Shown here: positions 8,742 to 17,622 of the stretch, one piece after another
Numbering within the stretch: the stretch's first letter is position 1
Layout: every line of letters begins with the position of its first letter
Assembly (NCBI GenBank): GCA_030532895.1
Contig: JAUNKF010000021.1
Coordinates: 1 to 36,631, forward strand
Source of the DNA: Lautropia sp.
GTDB lineage: Bacteria > Pseudomonadota > Gammaproteobacteria > Burkholderiales > Burkholderiaceae_E
Direction of reading: 5' to 3'
DNA: 36,631 nucleotides
The notes under the pieces: generated by a model
What the model saw: only the letters and a program-made list of their open reading frames with translations
What the model was told of the DNA's origin: nothing
Databases searched by the model: none
Program-made: the position numbers and the translations under genes

Positions 8742-8854
8742 GACACAACCAGCGATCAATTCAAACGGAGGAGTCAAGCCCTATTCGGGGCATCGCGCGT
8801 ACCATGCACGCCCGGAGGGGTTTTCGCAGGGACGAATCAGTGTCCATGACACGC
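8732..8854. repeat. dispersed motif, two copies near the pldA start
   Basis: GATCAGTCATGACAC (8732-8746) overlaps the pldA start codon. GACGAATCAGTGTCCATGAC (8831-8850), followed by ACGC, lies about 100 bp upstream of it. Both match the arm of the perfect inverted repeat at 26179-26202, with 1-2 bases inserted or deleted at the same internal position. A weak match to the opposite arm (12 of 15 bases) lies at 8795-8809, so 8795-8854 may be a decayed copy of the whole element. The function is unknown: a regulator site or a small dispersed repeat. Confidence 0.5.
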
Positions 8855-8875
8855 GCCAACAAAACGGTATTCTAG

Positions 8876-9682
8876 CTAGACGGGCAATAGCCCCGCTGCC
8901 ACGCGCTGGCGGTTGTAGAAGCCGGTTTTCAGCATCTCGGGCCGGGTACTGCACGGGGGCGTGAGCAGCTCATCGGGCCGATGGGCCGTGATCAGCACGT
9001 CATGACGGGCAAACCACTCGGCCATCGCCGCAAAACGGCTGGCATCCCCGCCGGCATGCAGACCCAGCAAAGCTTCGGTCAGGTCGCGCCCCGGCAACAG
9101 GCTGAAGATGCCGCACGTGTTCAACTCCACGATGGGGGACTGGGCCAGTGGTGTGACCTCCGGCCCCTGCCAATAGCCAATCAGATTGCCACGGCCGCGC
9201 ATGACGGCAAAGGTCGCCATGCAGGCAACCTGATTGATGGCTTCGTTCATCGCCTCGACGGCCATCGAGTCATCGGCCTGGTGGGGCAGCACGCAACAGG
9301 CATCGAGCCAGTGCGCCAGCCCCTCGTCCCGCAAACGGCGGCTTTCCTCGGGCCGGAGCAGTCTCAACCCCATGGCCTGGAAAGGATCGATGAACTGCTC
9401 GGCATCCGGGACACGTACCGTTTCGATCAGCCACAGGCGTCGCAGGTCATCCGGCACGGGTTGGCCCGACAAAACGGCCTCGACGAAATTGTCGATGCCT
9501 CGGGCCGTGTCGGTCGAAGCGGCAGGAACACGCCGGTGCCGACGAGTTCGGGAGCGAGAGCGGGAACGAAACACGGGAATCACAAAAACGATCTGAACAC
9601 ACAGAGCCGCGCCACAGAACGACGTGACACCAGCCGAATGAGACGTGCCAGGTCTGCAAGCGCGCTGCCGGACGGCCAGCAC
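8876..9682 (-). CDS. unrecognised protein, possibly SUKH/SMI1-like
   Basis: I do not recognise this 268-aa protein with certainty. Residues ~1-40 include a hydrophobic stretch (GAALCVQIVFVIPVF) and then an Arg/Ser run (RSRSRSRTRRHRR). The conserved-looking part begins near GIDNFVEAVLSGQPVPDDLRRLW. The order of a GNLIGYWQGPE strand, PIVELNTCGIFSLLPG and a C-terminal LTEALLGL segment recalls SMI1/KNR4 (SUKH) proteins, which often serve as immunity proteins, but this is only a resemblance. The start is uncertain: GTG 9682 gives the longest frame, and internal GTGs are possible. No toxin gene is adjacent. Confidence 0.6.
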   Translation of the reverse strand: MLAVRQRACRPGTSHSAGVTSFCGAALCVQIVFVIPVFRSRSRSRTRRHRRVPAASTDTARGIDNFVEAVLSGQPVPDDLRRLWLIETVRVPDAEQFIDPFQAMGLRLLRPEESRRLRDEGLAHWLDACCVLPHQADDSMAVEAMNEAINQVACMATFAVMRGRGNLIGYWQGPEVTPLAQSPIVELNTCGIFSLLPGRDLTEALLGLHAGGDASRFAAMAEWFARHDVLITAHRPDELLTPPCSTRPEMLKTGFYNRQRVAAGLLPV

Positions 9683-10124
9683 AGCCGGCCTGCCCGCAGC
9701 CAGACGGGCAGCCTCATGCGGTAGACAGGTTTAGGCTGAACCCGGCGGCCCCGCCACGTAGAATCCATGCAGCGCGGCCCCCCGGAAATGGGGGTCGTTA
9801 TTCTGAAGCTTTTCATCCTGTTTTGCCAGCGTACTTTTCAATAACAAAAGTGATACGCTGGCGTTTTGAAACATTGAACCTTGACGACACCAAAACACCG
9901 ACGACACGCTGAACCCCAAGCACTGAATCCGCACTGAAGGTCTTGCAGCATGCTGACGCTTCAGCGCCCTCTCAAACGACACGCCCTCCGATCATGCACC
10001 ACACGCACAGATGCAGCACCAACGGGCGCCAGGGCCTGAAAGCCCCGGCCGGACGGCTGTCGCCCCTTTCCTTCCCAGAATCGTCTGGCCCCCAGATCAC
10101 GCCAGATCGTTGGAGACACACCAC
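9683..10124. other. intergenic region upstream of putA
   Basis: 442 bases between a minus-strand gene and putA. The stretch 9795-9890 is clearly more AT-rich than the genes around it and holds the long dyad at 9825-9862. A short G/C hairpin (CCCCC/GGGGG, 9779-9794) also lies here. No E. coli-type PutA operator (GTTGCAC) is visible. The divergent arrangement suggests promoters facing both ways. Confidence 0.5.
9825..9862. promoter_or_regulatory. long dyad upstream of putA
   Basis: GCCAGCGTACTTTT (9825-9838) and AAAAG + TGA + TACGCTGGC (9846-9862) form a near-perfect inverted repeat of 14 pairs, with a 7-nt loop and a 3-nt bulge. There is no strong T-run on either side, so a terminator is unlikely. 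The AT-rich setting, 260 bp before putA, suits an operator. Candidate binders are PutA itself through its RHH domain, or an Lrp/PutR-type regulator. Confidence 0.5.
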
Positions 10125-13100
10125 GTGAGTCATACGCACCTGAACATCAAGGTTGAAGAGGCACTGCACAACCGCCTCAAACAGGTCGCCGAACGCAACC
10201 ATCGCACCCTGCCCTGGCTGGTGAAGCAGGCGCTGCTCAGTTACATGGAGAACATCGAGCGCGGCTACCTGCCGCCCGAGCTGCAGGCGGGAGCCCCCGG
10301 CATCAAGACGGCGGGTCTGGACGGTGTAGCGCAGCACGCCGATCCCAACCAGGTGCAGCCCTTTCTGGCCTTCGCCCAGGACGTGGCACCACAAACGCCG
10401 CAGCGCGCAGCCATCACGGCAGCATGGCGCCGTCCGGAACCCGAGGCGGTGAGCTGGTTGCTGAAGCAGGCCGAAGAACCGGCACTGGTGGCCGAACCTT
10501 ATACAAGCCGGGTGAAGGCGCTGGCCAAGCAGCTCGTGGAAGGGCTGCGCCGCCGTCAGCAAGGTGGCAGCGGGGTGGAGGCGCTGATTCAGGAGTTCTC
10601 ACTCTCCAGCCAGGAAGGCGTGGCGCTGATGTGTCTGGCCGAGGCCCTGTTGCGCATTCCCGATCGTGAAACGCGCGACGCGCTGATCCGCGACAAGATC
10701 AGCCACGGCGACTGGAAATCCCACCTCGGGCATTCCCCCTCGGTCTTCGTGAATGCCACCACCTGGGGGTTGATGCTCACGGGCAAGCTCGTGTCCACCA
10801 ACAGCGAAAGCAGTCTCTCCTCGGCGCTCACCCGGCTGATCGGCAAGGGCGGCGAGCCGCTGATCCGCAAGAGTGTGGACATGGCGATGCGGATGATGGG
10901 CGAGCAGTTCGTGACGGGCGAGACCATCGAGCAGGCACTGGCCAATGCGCGCAAGTACGAGGCCAAGGGTTTCCGTTATTCCTACGACATGCTGGGCGAG
11001 GCGGCCGCCACCGATGAGGATGCGCAGAAGTACCTGATGGCCTACGAGATGGCGATCCACGCCATCGGCAAGGCATCGAACGGCCGTGGCATTTATGAAG
11101 GGCCGGGCATCTCGATCAAGCTCTCGGCCCTTCATCCGCGCTACAGCCGCGCACAGGCCGACCGGGTGTTCGGCGAGCTGCTGCCACGCCTGCGCCATCT
11201 GGCACTGCTGGCCCGCCGCTATGACATCGCGCTGAACATCGATGCCGAAGAGGCCGACCGGCTCGAACTCTCGCTCGATCTGCTCGAATCGCTGTGCTTC
11301 GACCCGGCACTGGCCGGCTGGAACGGCATCGGCTTCGTGGTGCAGGCGTATCAGAAGCGCTGCCCCTATGTGATCGACTACCTGATCGACCTGGGGCGCC
11401 GCAGTCGCCACCGCCTGATGATCCGGCTGGTGAAAGGCGCTTACTGGGACAGCGAGATCAAGCGAGCGCAGCTCGACGGCATGGAAGGCTATCCGGTCTA
11501 CACCCGCAAGGTCTATACGGACGTGTCATACCTGGTGTGCGCGCAGAAGATGCTGCGCGCACCGGATGCGATCTATCCGCAGTTTGCCACCCACAATGCC
11601 CGCACGCTGGCCACCATCTACGAGATGGCGGGCCAGAACTACTACCCTGGCCAGTATGAGTTCCAGTGCCTGCACGGCATGGGTGAACCACTGTATGAGC
11701 AGGTGACGGGGCCGATCTCGGCGGGCGGACTGAACCGGCCGTGCCGGATCTATGCGCCGGTGGGCACCTATGAGACGCTGCTGGCCTACCTGGTGCGTCG
11801 CCTGCTGGAAAACGGGGCCAACACCTCTTTCGTGAACCAGGTGAGCGACCCGAACACGCCGCTCGACAAGCTGATCGCCGATCCGATCGCCGAAGCCGCT
11901 GCCATTGCGCCCACGGGTGCGCCGCATCCGCTGATTCCGCTGCCCTCGGCACTGTATGCCAAGGAGGGCTTTGGCTACCGACTCAATTCGGCCGGCGTCG
12001 ACCTGGCCAACGAGCAGAAGCTGGCGGCGCTCTCCACCGGGCTGATGGCGAGCGCCACGATGCCGTGGCTGGCCCTGCCCGGCAACCACCGCCAGCCGGT
12101 GGATGAGGCCGGTGTCACGACATCGACGGCGAGCCAGAACGCCGAGAGCGGCCAGACGGCAACGGCCACCAGCGCAGCCACCGGCACCGCTACCGCAGCC
12201 GACAGGCGTGTCGAGACAGGCAACGCCGTACCAGCAGGTGCAAAACCGGTACGCAACCCGGCCAACCATGCCGATGTGGTGGGCCATGTGCTGGAAGCCA
12301 CGCGCGAGGATCTGGACAGCATCCTGAAAACGGCCGAGGCGGCTGCGGCCGGCTGGCAGGCCATACCGGTGGCCGAGCGGGCCGAGTGCCTCGTGCGCGC
12401 GGCCCAGATCATGGAAGACCGCACGCCGATCCTGATGGGCTTGGTGATTCGCGAAGCCGGCAAGTCGCTGCCCAATGCGATTGCCGAAATCCGCGAGGCG
12501 GTGGACTTCCTGCGCTATTACGCCAACCAGGTGCGGGCTGAATTCAACCAGAACACCCACCGGCCACTGGGCACGATCCTGTGCATCAGCCCGTGGAATT
12601 TCCCGCTCGCGATCTTCAGCGGTCAGGTGGCAGCGGCACTGGCCGCCGGCAACACGGTGCTGGCCAAACCCGCCGAGCAGACACCACTGATTGCAGCCGA
12701 AGCCGTACGCATCCTGCATGAGGCCGGCATTCCCAAAGACGTGCTGCAACTGGTGCCGGGCGATGGCGTGGCCGTGGGCGCACCGCTGGTGGCCGATGCC
12801 CGTGTCAACGGGGTGATGTTCACCGGTTCGACCGAGGTGGCGCGTCTCATCGCGGCGCAACTGGCCGAGCGTCTCGACGCGCAGGGCCAGCCCGTGCCGC
12901 TGATCGCCGAAACAGGCGGCCAGAACTGCATGATCGTCGATTCCTCCGCACTCACCGAACAGGTGGTGCAGGATGTGCTGGTATCGGCCTTCGATTCGGC
13001 CGGTCAGCGTTGCTCGGCACTGCGAGTGTTGTGCGTGCAGGAAGATGCGGCCGACCGGGTGCTCACGATGCTGCGCGGTGCCACCGAAGAGCTGCGCCAG

Positions 13101-14210
13101 GGCAACCCCGAGCTGCTCTCCACCGATGTCGGCCCGGTCATCGACCAGGAGGCCCGCGACACCATCGTCAACTACATCGACAAGATGCGTACCCAGGGCG
13201 CCAAGGTGAGCCAGCCTGCGCTGGCCCGTGCCGACCAGGGCGCCTTCGAGGCGGGCACCTTCGTGCCCCCCACCATCATCGAGATCAAGAGCATCCGCGA
13301 GCTGGGGCGCGAGGTCTTCGGACCGGTGCTGCACGTGCTGCGCTACAAACGTGATGAGCTGGGTGCGCTGGTGAAGGACATCAACAGCACCGGCTATGGG
13401 CTGACCTTCGGGGTGCATACCCGTATCGATGAAACGATCGATCAGCTGCTCGATGCGATCCACGCGGGCAACCTCTATGTGAACCGCAACATCGTCGGTG
13501 CCGTGGTGGGCGTGCAGCCCTTCGGTGGTGAGGGGCTGTCGGGCACCGGCCCGAAGGCCGGTGGCCCGCTGTACCTGAACCGGCTGCTGTCGGCACGTCC
13601 ACAAGGCATGCTGCCCGCCAGCCAGGAAAACCGCGAGCTGATCGAGACGGTGGCCAGCTGGCTGGGCAAGACCGGCATCGCCAAGGCCGATACCGACACC
13701 TTGCAACGCCATGCGCAGGATCTGGTCACGGCGATGTGTGCCAACGCCGAGCAGGAAATGCCCGGCCCCACCGGCGAGAGCAACCTGTATCGTCAGCAGG
13801 GCCGTGGCCGCGTGCTGTGCGTGGCCAGCACCCCGCTGGGTGCACTGGCACAGGTGCTGACCTGCTTGGCCACCGGCAACACGGCACTGCTGCCCGAAGG
13901 CACGGCAGGTGCTCAGCTGGCGGCCGAGCTGCCCACACGGCTGAAAGACCGGGTGGCGCGGATCGCGGCGGCCGACATCGACACGGGGCACTTCGAGGCA
14001 GCGCTGTACGAAGGCGAGGCAGCCGGTTTGAAGGCGCTCAACCAGCGACTGGCCGCCCGCCCCGGCCCGATCGTGAACCTGCAGTCACTGACGGCCGGAC
14101 AGATCCGTGAAGGCCACCACTACCGCAGCGAGCTGCTGCTGGCCGAACGCTCGATCAGCATCAACACGGCCGCGGCCGGTGGCAACGCAAGCCTCATGAC
14201 GATCGGCTGA
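10125..14210 (+). CDS. putA: trifunctional proline utilisation protein PutA
   Basis: A 1361-aa protein that oxidises proline to glutamate: FAD-dependent proline dehydrogenase, then NAD-dependent P5C dehydrogenase, plus DNA binding. I chose GTG 10125, preceded by TTGGAG at 9 nt, because it starts directly at the RHH domain (HLNIKVEEALHNRLKQVAER, residues ~4-48). The PRODH barrel spans about 230-560 (GPGISIKLSALHPRY, MIRLVKGAYWDSEIK). The ALDH-type domain spans about 710-1190, with ETGGQN and the nucleophile C963 in SAGQRCSAL, and a C-terminal ALDH-superfamily-like domain follows. An Ala/Thr-rich linker sits near 665-700. The RHH domain lets PutA repress its own promoter when proline is low. 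Confidence 0.96.
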   Translation: MSHTHLNIKVEEALHNRLKQVAERNHRTLPWLVKQALLSYMENIERGYLPPELQAGAPGIKTAGLDGVAQHADPNQVQPFLAFAQDVAPQTPQRAAITAAWRRPEPEAVSWLLKQAEEPALVAEPYTSRVKALAKQLVEGLRRRQQGGSGVEALIQEFSLSSQEGVALMCLAEALLRIPDRETRDALIRDKISHGDWKSHLGHSPSVFVNATTWGLMLTGKLVSTNSESSLSSALTRLIGKGGEPLIRKSVDMAMRMMGEQFVTGETIEQALANARKYEAKGFRYSYDMLGEAAATDEDAQKYLMAYEMAIHAIGKASNGRGIYEGPGISIKLSALHPRYSRAQADRVFGELLPRLRHLALLARRYDIALNIDAEEADRLELSLDLLESLCFDPALAGWNGIGFVVQAYQKRCPYVIDYLIDLGRRSRHRLMIRLVKGAYWDSEIKRAQLDGMEGYPVYTRKVYTDVSYLVCAQKMLRAPDAIYPQFATHNARTLATIYEMAGQNYYPGQYEFQCLHGMGEPLYEQVTGPISAGGLNRPCRIYAPVGTYETLLAYLVRRLLENGANTSFVNQVSDPNTPLDKLIADPIAEAAAIAPTGAPHPLIPLPSALYAKEGFGYRLNSAGVDLANEQKLAALSTGLMASATMPWLALPGNHRQPVDEAGVTTSTASQNAESGQTATATSAATGTATAADRRVETGNAVPAGAKPVRNPANHADVVGHVLEATREDLDSILKTAEAAAAGWQAIPVAERAECLVRAAQIMEDRTPILMGLVIREAGKSLPNAIAEIREAVDFLRYYANQVRAEFNQNTHRPLGTILCISPWNFPLAIFSGQVAAALAAGNTVLAKPAEQTPLIAAEAVRILHEAGIPKDVLQLVPGDGVAVGAPLVADARVNGVMFTGSTEVARLIAAQLAERLDAQGQPVPLIAETGGQNCMIVDSSALTEQVVQDVLVSAFDSAGQRCSALRVLCVQEDAADRVLTMLRGATEELRQGNPELLSTDVGPVIDQEARDTIVNYIDKMRTQGAKVSQPALARADQGAFEAGTFVPPTIIEIKSIRELGREVFGPVLHVLRYKRDELGALVKDINSTGYGLTFGVHTRIDETIDQLLDAIHAGNLYVNRNIVGAVVGVQPFGGEGLSGTGPKAGGPLYLNRLLSARPQGMLPASQENRELIETVASWLGKTGIAKADTDTLQRHAQDLVTAMCANAEQEMPGPTGESNLYRQQGRGRVLCVASTPLGALAQVLTCLATGNTALLPEGTAGAQLAAELPTRLKDRVARIAAADIDTGHFEAALYEGEAAGLKALNQRLAARPGPIVNLQSLTAGQIREGHHYRSELLLAERSISINTAAAGGNASLMTIG

Positions 14211-14293
14211 TGACGGGCAAGCCTGCCGGCACACTTGCCCATCGGCCCATACGCCGGTGGGCGGTGTCGGCCTGGGCGTGATGCCCGAGCATA

Positions 14294-14311
14294 GGGAAAA
14301 CACGTATTCCC
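14294..14311. repeat. small inverted repeat before nhaC
   Basis: GGGAA-N8-TTCCC lies 70 bp upstream of the nhaC start, in the 170-bp putA-nhaC gap. It could be an operator. No terminator hairpin with a T-run is visible in this gap. Confidence 0.3.
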
Positions 14312-14380
14312 TTCGTTTGGATAAAAACGACAAAGCAGCGGAAAATCCCCGCCATCCCTTTCAAAAGACAAGGAGAAGCC

Positions 14381-15847
14381 ATGCTCGCCCAATTACGCGA
14401 ACGGGACAGATACCCGTTCTGGTTTGAAGTCGCACCGCTAGTGCTGACAACCATCATCCTGATGGTGCAGTTCTTCGTCTTCGAAGACTTCACACCACAC
14501 GTGCCACTCGTGATCGGCATCTGCATCACCGGCATCTTCATGTCACTCAAGGGCAAGTCCTGGCAGGGCATGGAAGTGAAGATGTACAAGGTCATGAAGG
14601 TGGCCCTGCCCAGCGTGATGATCCTGATGTGCGTGGGCATGGTGATTGCAAGCTGGATCGCCTCCGGCACGGTACCCACCATCCTGAACTTCGGTCTCGG
14701 CATCATGAGTCCGAACATCTTCCTGCCGGCTGCCTGCGTGCTGGGCACGCTGGTGTCGCTGGCCACGGGTACCTCCTGGGGCACGGTCGGCACGGTGGGT
14801 CTGGCCGTGATGGGCATCGGCACGGCGCTGGGCATTCCGGAATACTGGACGGCGGGCGCTGTCGTCTCCGGCGCCTTCTTCGGGGACAAGATGTCGCCGC
14901 TGTCGGACACGACGAACCTGACGCCGGCCGTGACCGACACCGATCTGGTCAGCCACATCAAGTCGATGTTGCCGAACACGATCCCGGCCTACCTGATCGC
15001 ACTGGCCATCTACGGCTGGATCAGCAGCGACTACGGTGCGAACCTCACCGCCACGCCCGAGATCCGCGAAACGCTGCAGAACACGATCCAAACCAACTTC
15101 AAGCTGAGCTGGATCACGCTGATCCCGGCCGTCTTCGTCGTCGTCATGGGTTTTCGGCGCTATTCGGTCATCGGCACGCTGTGCACCGGCGTGTTCCTCG
15201 GCTCGTTGATCGCCATCTTCTTCCAGGGTTTTGAAGTCGCCAAGATTTCCGACATCCTGATGAACGGCTACAAGGCCGAAACCGGCCAGGAGTATGTGGA
15301 CAAGCTGCTCAGCAAGGGCGGCATCCTGTCGATGGGCTGGGTGATCACGATGATGCTGCTGTCGCTGGCCTTCATCGGCGTGCTCGAACACTATGGCACC
15401 TTCCGCGCCATTCTGGGCAAACTGGCTGGTCTCACCCAGTCACGCTTCTCGCTGGTGGCCACCTCGGCTGCCATCGTGCTGGCGGTGGGCGTGATCGCCG
15501 GTGAGGTTTACACCTCCGTCGTCCTGCCCGGTCGCCTGATGAAGAACAAGTTCACCGAGCTGGGCTATGACCGCACCATCCTCTCCCGCACCATCGAAGA
15601 CTGGGGCACGTTGGTTTCACCGCTGATTCCCTGGAACAACGGCGGCGCCTTCGTCAGCACCACGCTGGGCCTGTCCGCTTTCGTCTATGCCCCCTTCGCC
15701 CTCTTCTGCTGGCTCTCGCCGCTGGTGGGGCTGGTCTACGCGGCCTGCGGCTGGTTCATGCCGAAAGATCCGAACGGCCCACAGCCAGGCATGGCCGATG
15801 AGGACATGGAAGAGATCGCCGCTGATGCCGACAGTTATGTGACCTGA
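14381..15847 (+). CDS. nhaC: NhaC-type Na+/H+ antiporter
   Basis: A 488-aa inner-membrane protein with about 11-12 hydrophobic helices. Family signatures visible: SLATGTSWGTVGTVGLAVMG, FFGDKMSPLSDTTNLTPAV (a conserved acidic/polar segment of NhaC proteins) and the C-terminal PLIPWNNGGAFV segment. NhaC antiporters exchange cytoplasmic Na+ for external protons. Some relatives swap amino acids or malate/lactate, so the true substrate may differ. AAGGAGAAGCC provides the ribosome binding site. The Nqr sodium pump is encoded 11 kb downstream, which makes a Na+ cycle plausible. Confidence 0.9.
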   Translation: MLAQLRERDRYPFWFEVAPLVLTTIILMVQFFVFEDFTPHVPLVIGICITGIFMSLKGKSWQGMEVKMYKVMKVALPSVMILMCVGMVIASWIASGTVPTILNFGLGIMSPNIFLPAACVLGTLVSLATGTSWGTVGTVGLAVMGIGTALGIPEYWTAGAVVSGAFFGDKMSPLSDTTNLTPAVTDTDLVSHIKSMLPNTIPAYLIALAIYGWISSDYGANLTATPEIRETLQNTIQTNFKLSWITLIPAVFVVVMGFRRYSVIGTLCTGVFLGSLIAIFFQGFEVAKISDILMNGYKAETGQEYVDKLLSKGGILSMGWVITMMLLSLAFIGVLEHYGTFRAILGKLAGLTQSRFSLVATSAAIVLAVGVIAGEVYTSVVLPGRLMKNKFTELGYDRTILSRTIEDWGTLVSPLIPWNNGGAFVSTTLGLSAFVYAPFALFCWLSPLVGLVYAACGWFMPKDPNGPQPGMADEDMEEIAADADSYVT

Positions 15848-15888
15848 TCGGCCTTCGTCAGGCGCTTCTTCACGCCTGTCCGTCGCAC

Positions 15889-15944
15889 ACCGGCATCCCC
15901 AACCGCCAGCTTTGCTGGCCGGCTTCGGGATGCCGGTTTTTTTT
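15889..15944 (+). terminator. strong intrinsic terminator after nhaC
   Basis: ACCGGCATCCC (15889-15899) pairs with GGGATGCCGGT (15927-15937), followed directly by eight T. An inner hairpin GCCAGC/GCTGGC (15905-15919) sits in the loop. It lies about 40 bp after the nhaC stop. Confidence 0.9.
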
Positions 15945-16010
15945 GCCGGTTTTGTGTCATCAGTCGCCGAACGGCCGGTATGTCGACAGCCTGCCAACTC
16001 TCGCAGACGT

Positions 16011-16033
16011 TGCTATAATCGATAGGTTATAAC
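16011..16033 (+). promoter_or_regulatory. extended -10 promoter and Zur-like operator of the L36 paralogue
   Basis: TGCTATAAT (16011-16019) is an extended -10 element with a perfect hexamer. No good -35 is present, as is usual for this class. The palindrome GTTATAAC (16026-16033) covers the expected transcription start. It matches the core of proteobacterial Zur boxes (TGTTATAATATAACA type). Zur repression of L36/L31 paralogues under zinc plenty is established in other bacteria. Confidence 0.65.
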
Positions 16034-16054
16034 ATCGTTTTTAATGAGCTGATC

Positions 16055-16210
16055 ATGCAGGTACTCTCCTCCCTCAAAGAAGCCAAGAAGCGCAGCCGTG
16101 ATTGCCAGATCGTTCGCCGGCGTGGGCGCATCTATGTCATCTGCCGTAGCAACCCGCGCCTGAAGGCCCGCCAAGGCGGCGCAAAAAACAAGAACAAGCA
16201 CGCGGGTTGA
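16055..16210 (+). CDS. rpmJ: ribosomal protein L36 paralogue, zinc-free (YkgO type)
   Basis: A 51-aa basic protein beginning [20 protein letters not shown] and containing [19 protein letters not shown]. This matches the YkgO/L36-2 form. It has lost the CxxC...C...H zinc ribbon of standard L36 and keeps only two Cys. The Lys/Asn-rich tail is normal. Such paralogues replace the zinc-binding L36 when zinc is short, which frees zinc. The promoter arrangement fits this. No L31 paralogue (usual partner ykgM) is adjacent. The gene ends 7 nt before the convergent permease stop. Confidence 0.93.
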   Translation: MQVLSSLKEAKKRSRDCQIVRRRGRIYVICRSNPRLKARQGGAKNKNKHAG

Positions 16211-16217
16211 GGGGCAC

Positions 16218-17618
16218 TCAGAAACTGCCGAGCATCGTGCCCAGGCCAATCACCACAGCCAGCGCGGCCAGCGGGATCGCCACGGTCAGCATCGCGATGT
16301 TCAGGTACGAATCCCGGTGCGTGAGACCGCAAATGGCCAGTAACGTGATGACGGCGCCATTGTGCGGCAAGGTGTCCAGACAGCCTGCGGCGATGACGGC
16401 CACGCGGTGCAGCAGCTCCGGGCTGATCCCCACCTGCTGAGCGAGCGTCAGATAGTCGGCACCCAGCGTTTGCAGCGCGATGCTCATCCCCCCGGAGGCC
16501 GAGCCGGTGATGCCAGCGATGATGTTCATCGCGAAGGCTTCCGAGATCAGCGGGTTGTCGGAGACATTCAACACCGCATCGCGAATGACGACGAAGCCCG
16601 CCATGCTGGCGATGACGGCCCCATAGCCCACCTCGGAAGCCGTGTTGAAGAGCGGCAGCATGAAGCCGAAAGCCCCCTTGTTGATCGTGTCCTTCAGGTT
16701 GTGCCAATGCTTCCAGCGCATCACCACGAGCACCGAACAGGCCACCACCAGCGCGATGATCAAGGCCCACATGCCGGTGGATTTGGCAGGGTTCACCGCT
16801 GGGAAGCGCTCGGTCAGCGCGCTGAAGTCCATGCCAGGGAAGACGCCGTAAGTGAACCAGGCGTTCACCCCCACCACCAGCACCAGCGGCAGCAGCGCCA
16901 GCAACACCGGCATCTGGCTGTAGCGGCCGGTATCGTCCTGCGTGTCCTTGTCGGCCGCATCGAAAGGGTGCACCCCATAACCCTCACCGGCCGCACGCGC
17001 CTTGGCGTGACGGCTCCAAAGCCACATCAACCCGCCGCCCATCATGATGGCCGACGCGATCAGCCCCAGACCCGGCGCCGCGAAGACATTGGTGCCGAAG
17101 AAGGGAATGGGAATGGCGTTGTGGATGGATGGCGTGCCTGGCATGGCCGTCATCGTGCAGGTGAAGGCGCCCAGCGCGATGGCGGGCGGCAACAGACGCT
17201 TCGGGATGTCGGCCTCCTGAAAGAGGCTGCGCGCAATCGGGTAGATGGCAAAGGCCACGACAAAGACCGAGACGCCACCATAGGTGAGCAGCCCGGTGGC
17301 CAGCGCCACCGTCAGGATCGCATGCCGGGCGCCCAGGCGTTGCATGATCCAGCGGGACAGCGTCATGGCCGCGCCCGAATCGGCCATCAGCCGGCCGAAC
17401 AAGGCGCCCAGCAGGAAGATGGGCAGAAAGGCCAGCACGTAGTTCGACAGCGCCGTCATGAAAGTGCCGGTGTAGATCGGCAGGAAATACCCGATCTCAC
17501 CGGACAGCAACACGGCCAGCGCTGCCATCAACGGTGCCAGGATCAGCACCGACACACCCCGATAGGCCAGAAACATCAACAACAGCAGCGACACGATGAT
17601 CGCAAGCGTTCCCATCAT
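16218..17618 (-). CDS. GntP-family permease
   Basis: A 466-aa inner-membrane transporter with about 12 hydrophobic helices and the conserved GITGSASGGMSIALQTLG and CLDTLPHNGAVITLL segments. It belongs to the GntP/CitMHS-like proton symporters, whose substrates include gluconate, other sugar acids and beta-hydroxybutyrate. AAGGAG is 8 nt before the first of two tandem ATGs (17618). This ribosome binding site lies inside the last codons of the GMC gene upstream, so the two are translationally coupled. The substrate is probably the compound that the GMC enzyme oxidises, or its product, but neither can be named from sequence. Confidence 0.85.
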   Translation of the reverse strand: MMGTLAIIVSLLLLMFLAYRGVSVLILAPLMAALAVLLSGEIGYFLPIYTGTFMTALSNYVLAFLPIFLLGALFGRLMADSGAAMTLSRWIMQRLGARHAILTVALATGLLTYGGVSVFVVAFAIYPIARSLFQEADIPKRLLPPAIALGAFTCTMTAMPGTPSIHNAIPIPFFGTNVFAAPGLGLIASAIMMGGGLMWLWSRHAKARAAGEGYGVHPFDAADKDTQDDTGRYSQMPVLLALLPLVLVVGVNAWFTYGVFPGMDFSALTERFPAVNPAKSTGMWALIIALVVACSVLVVMRWKHWHNLKDTINKGAFGFMLPLFNTASEVGYGAVIASMAGFVVIRDAVLNVSDNPLISEAFAMNIIAGITGSASGGMSIALQTLGADYLTLAQQVGISPELLHRVAVIAAGCLDTLPHNGAVITLLAICGLTHRDSYLNIAMLTVAIPLAALAVVIGLGTMLGSF

Positions 17619-17622
17619 TTCG

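Noticed and set aside
9690-9711. CTGCCCG/CGGGCAG hairpin just upstream of the unrecognised gene
   Set aside because: No T-run on either strand, and short G/C hairpins are frequent at this base composition.
11526-13991. Very long open frame on the minus strand opposite putA (about 820 codons)
   Set aside because: Its composition is Gly/His/Arg/Gln-rich without any domain, and putA on the other strand is certain. High-GC codon bias leaves the antisense frame open.
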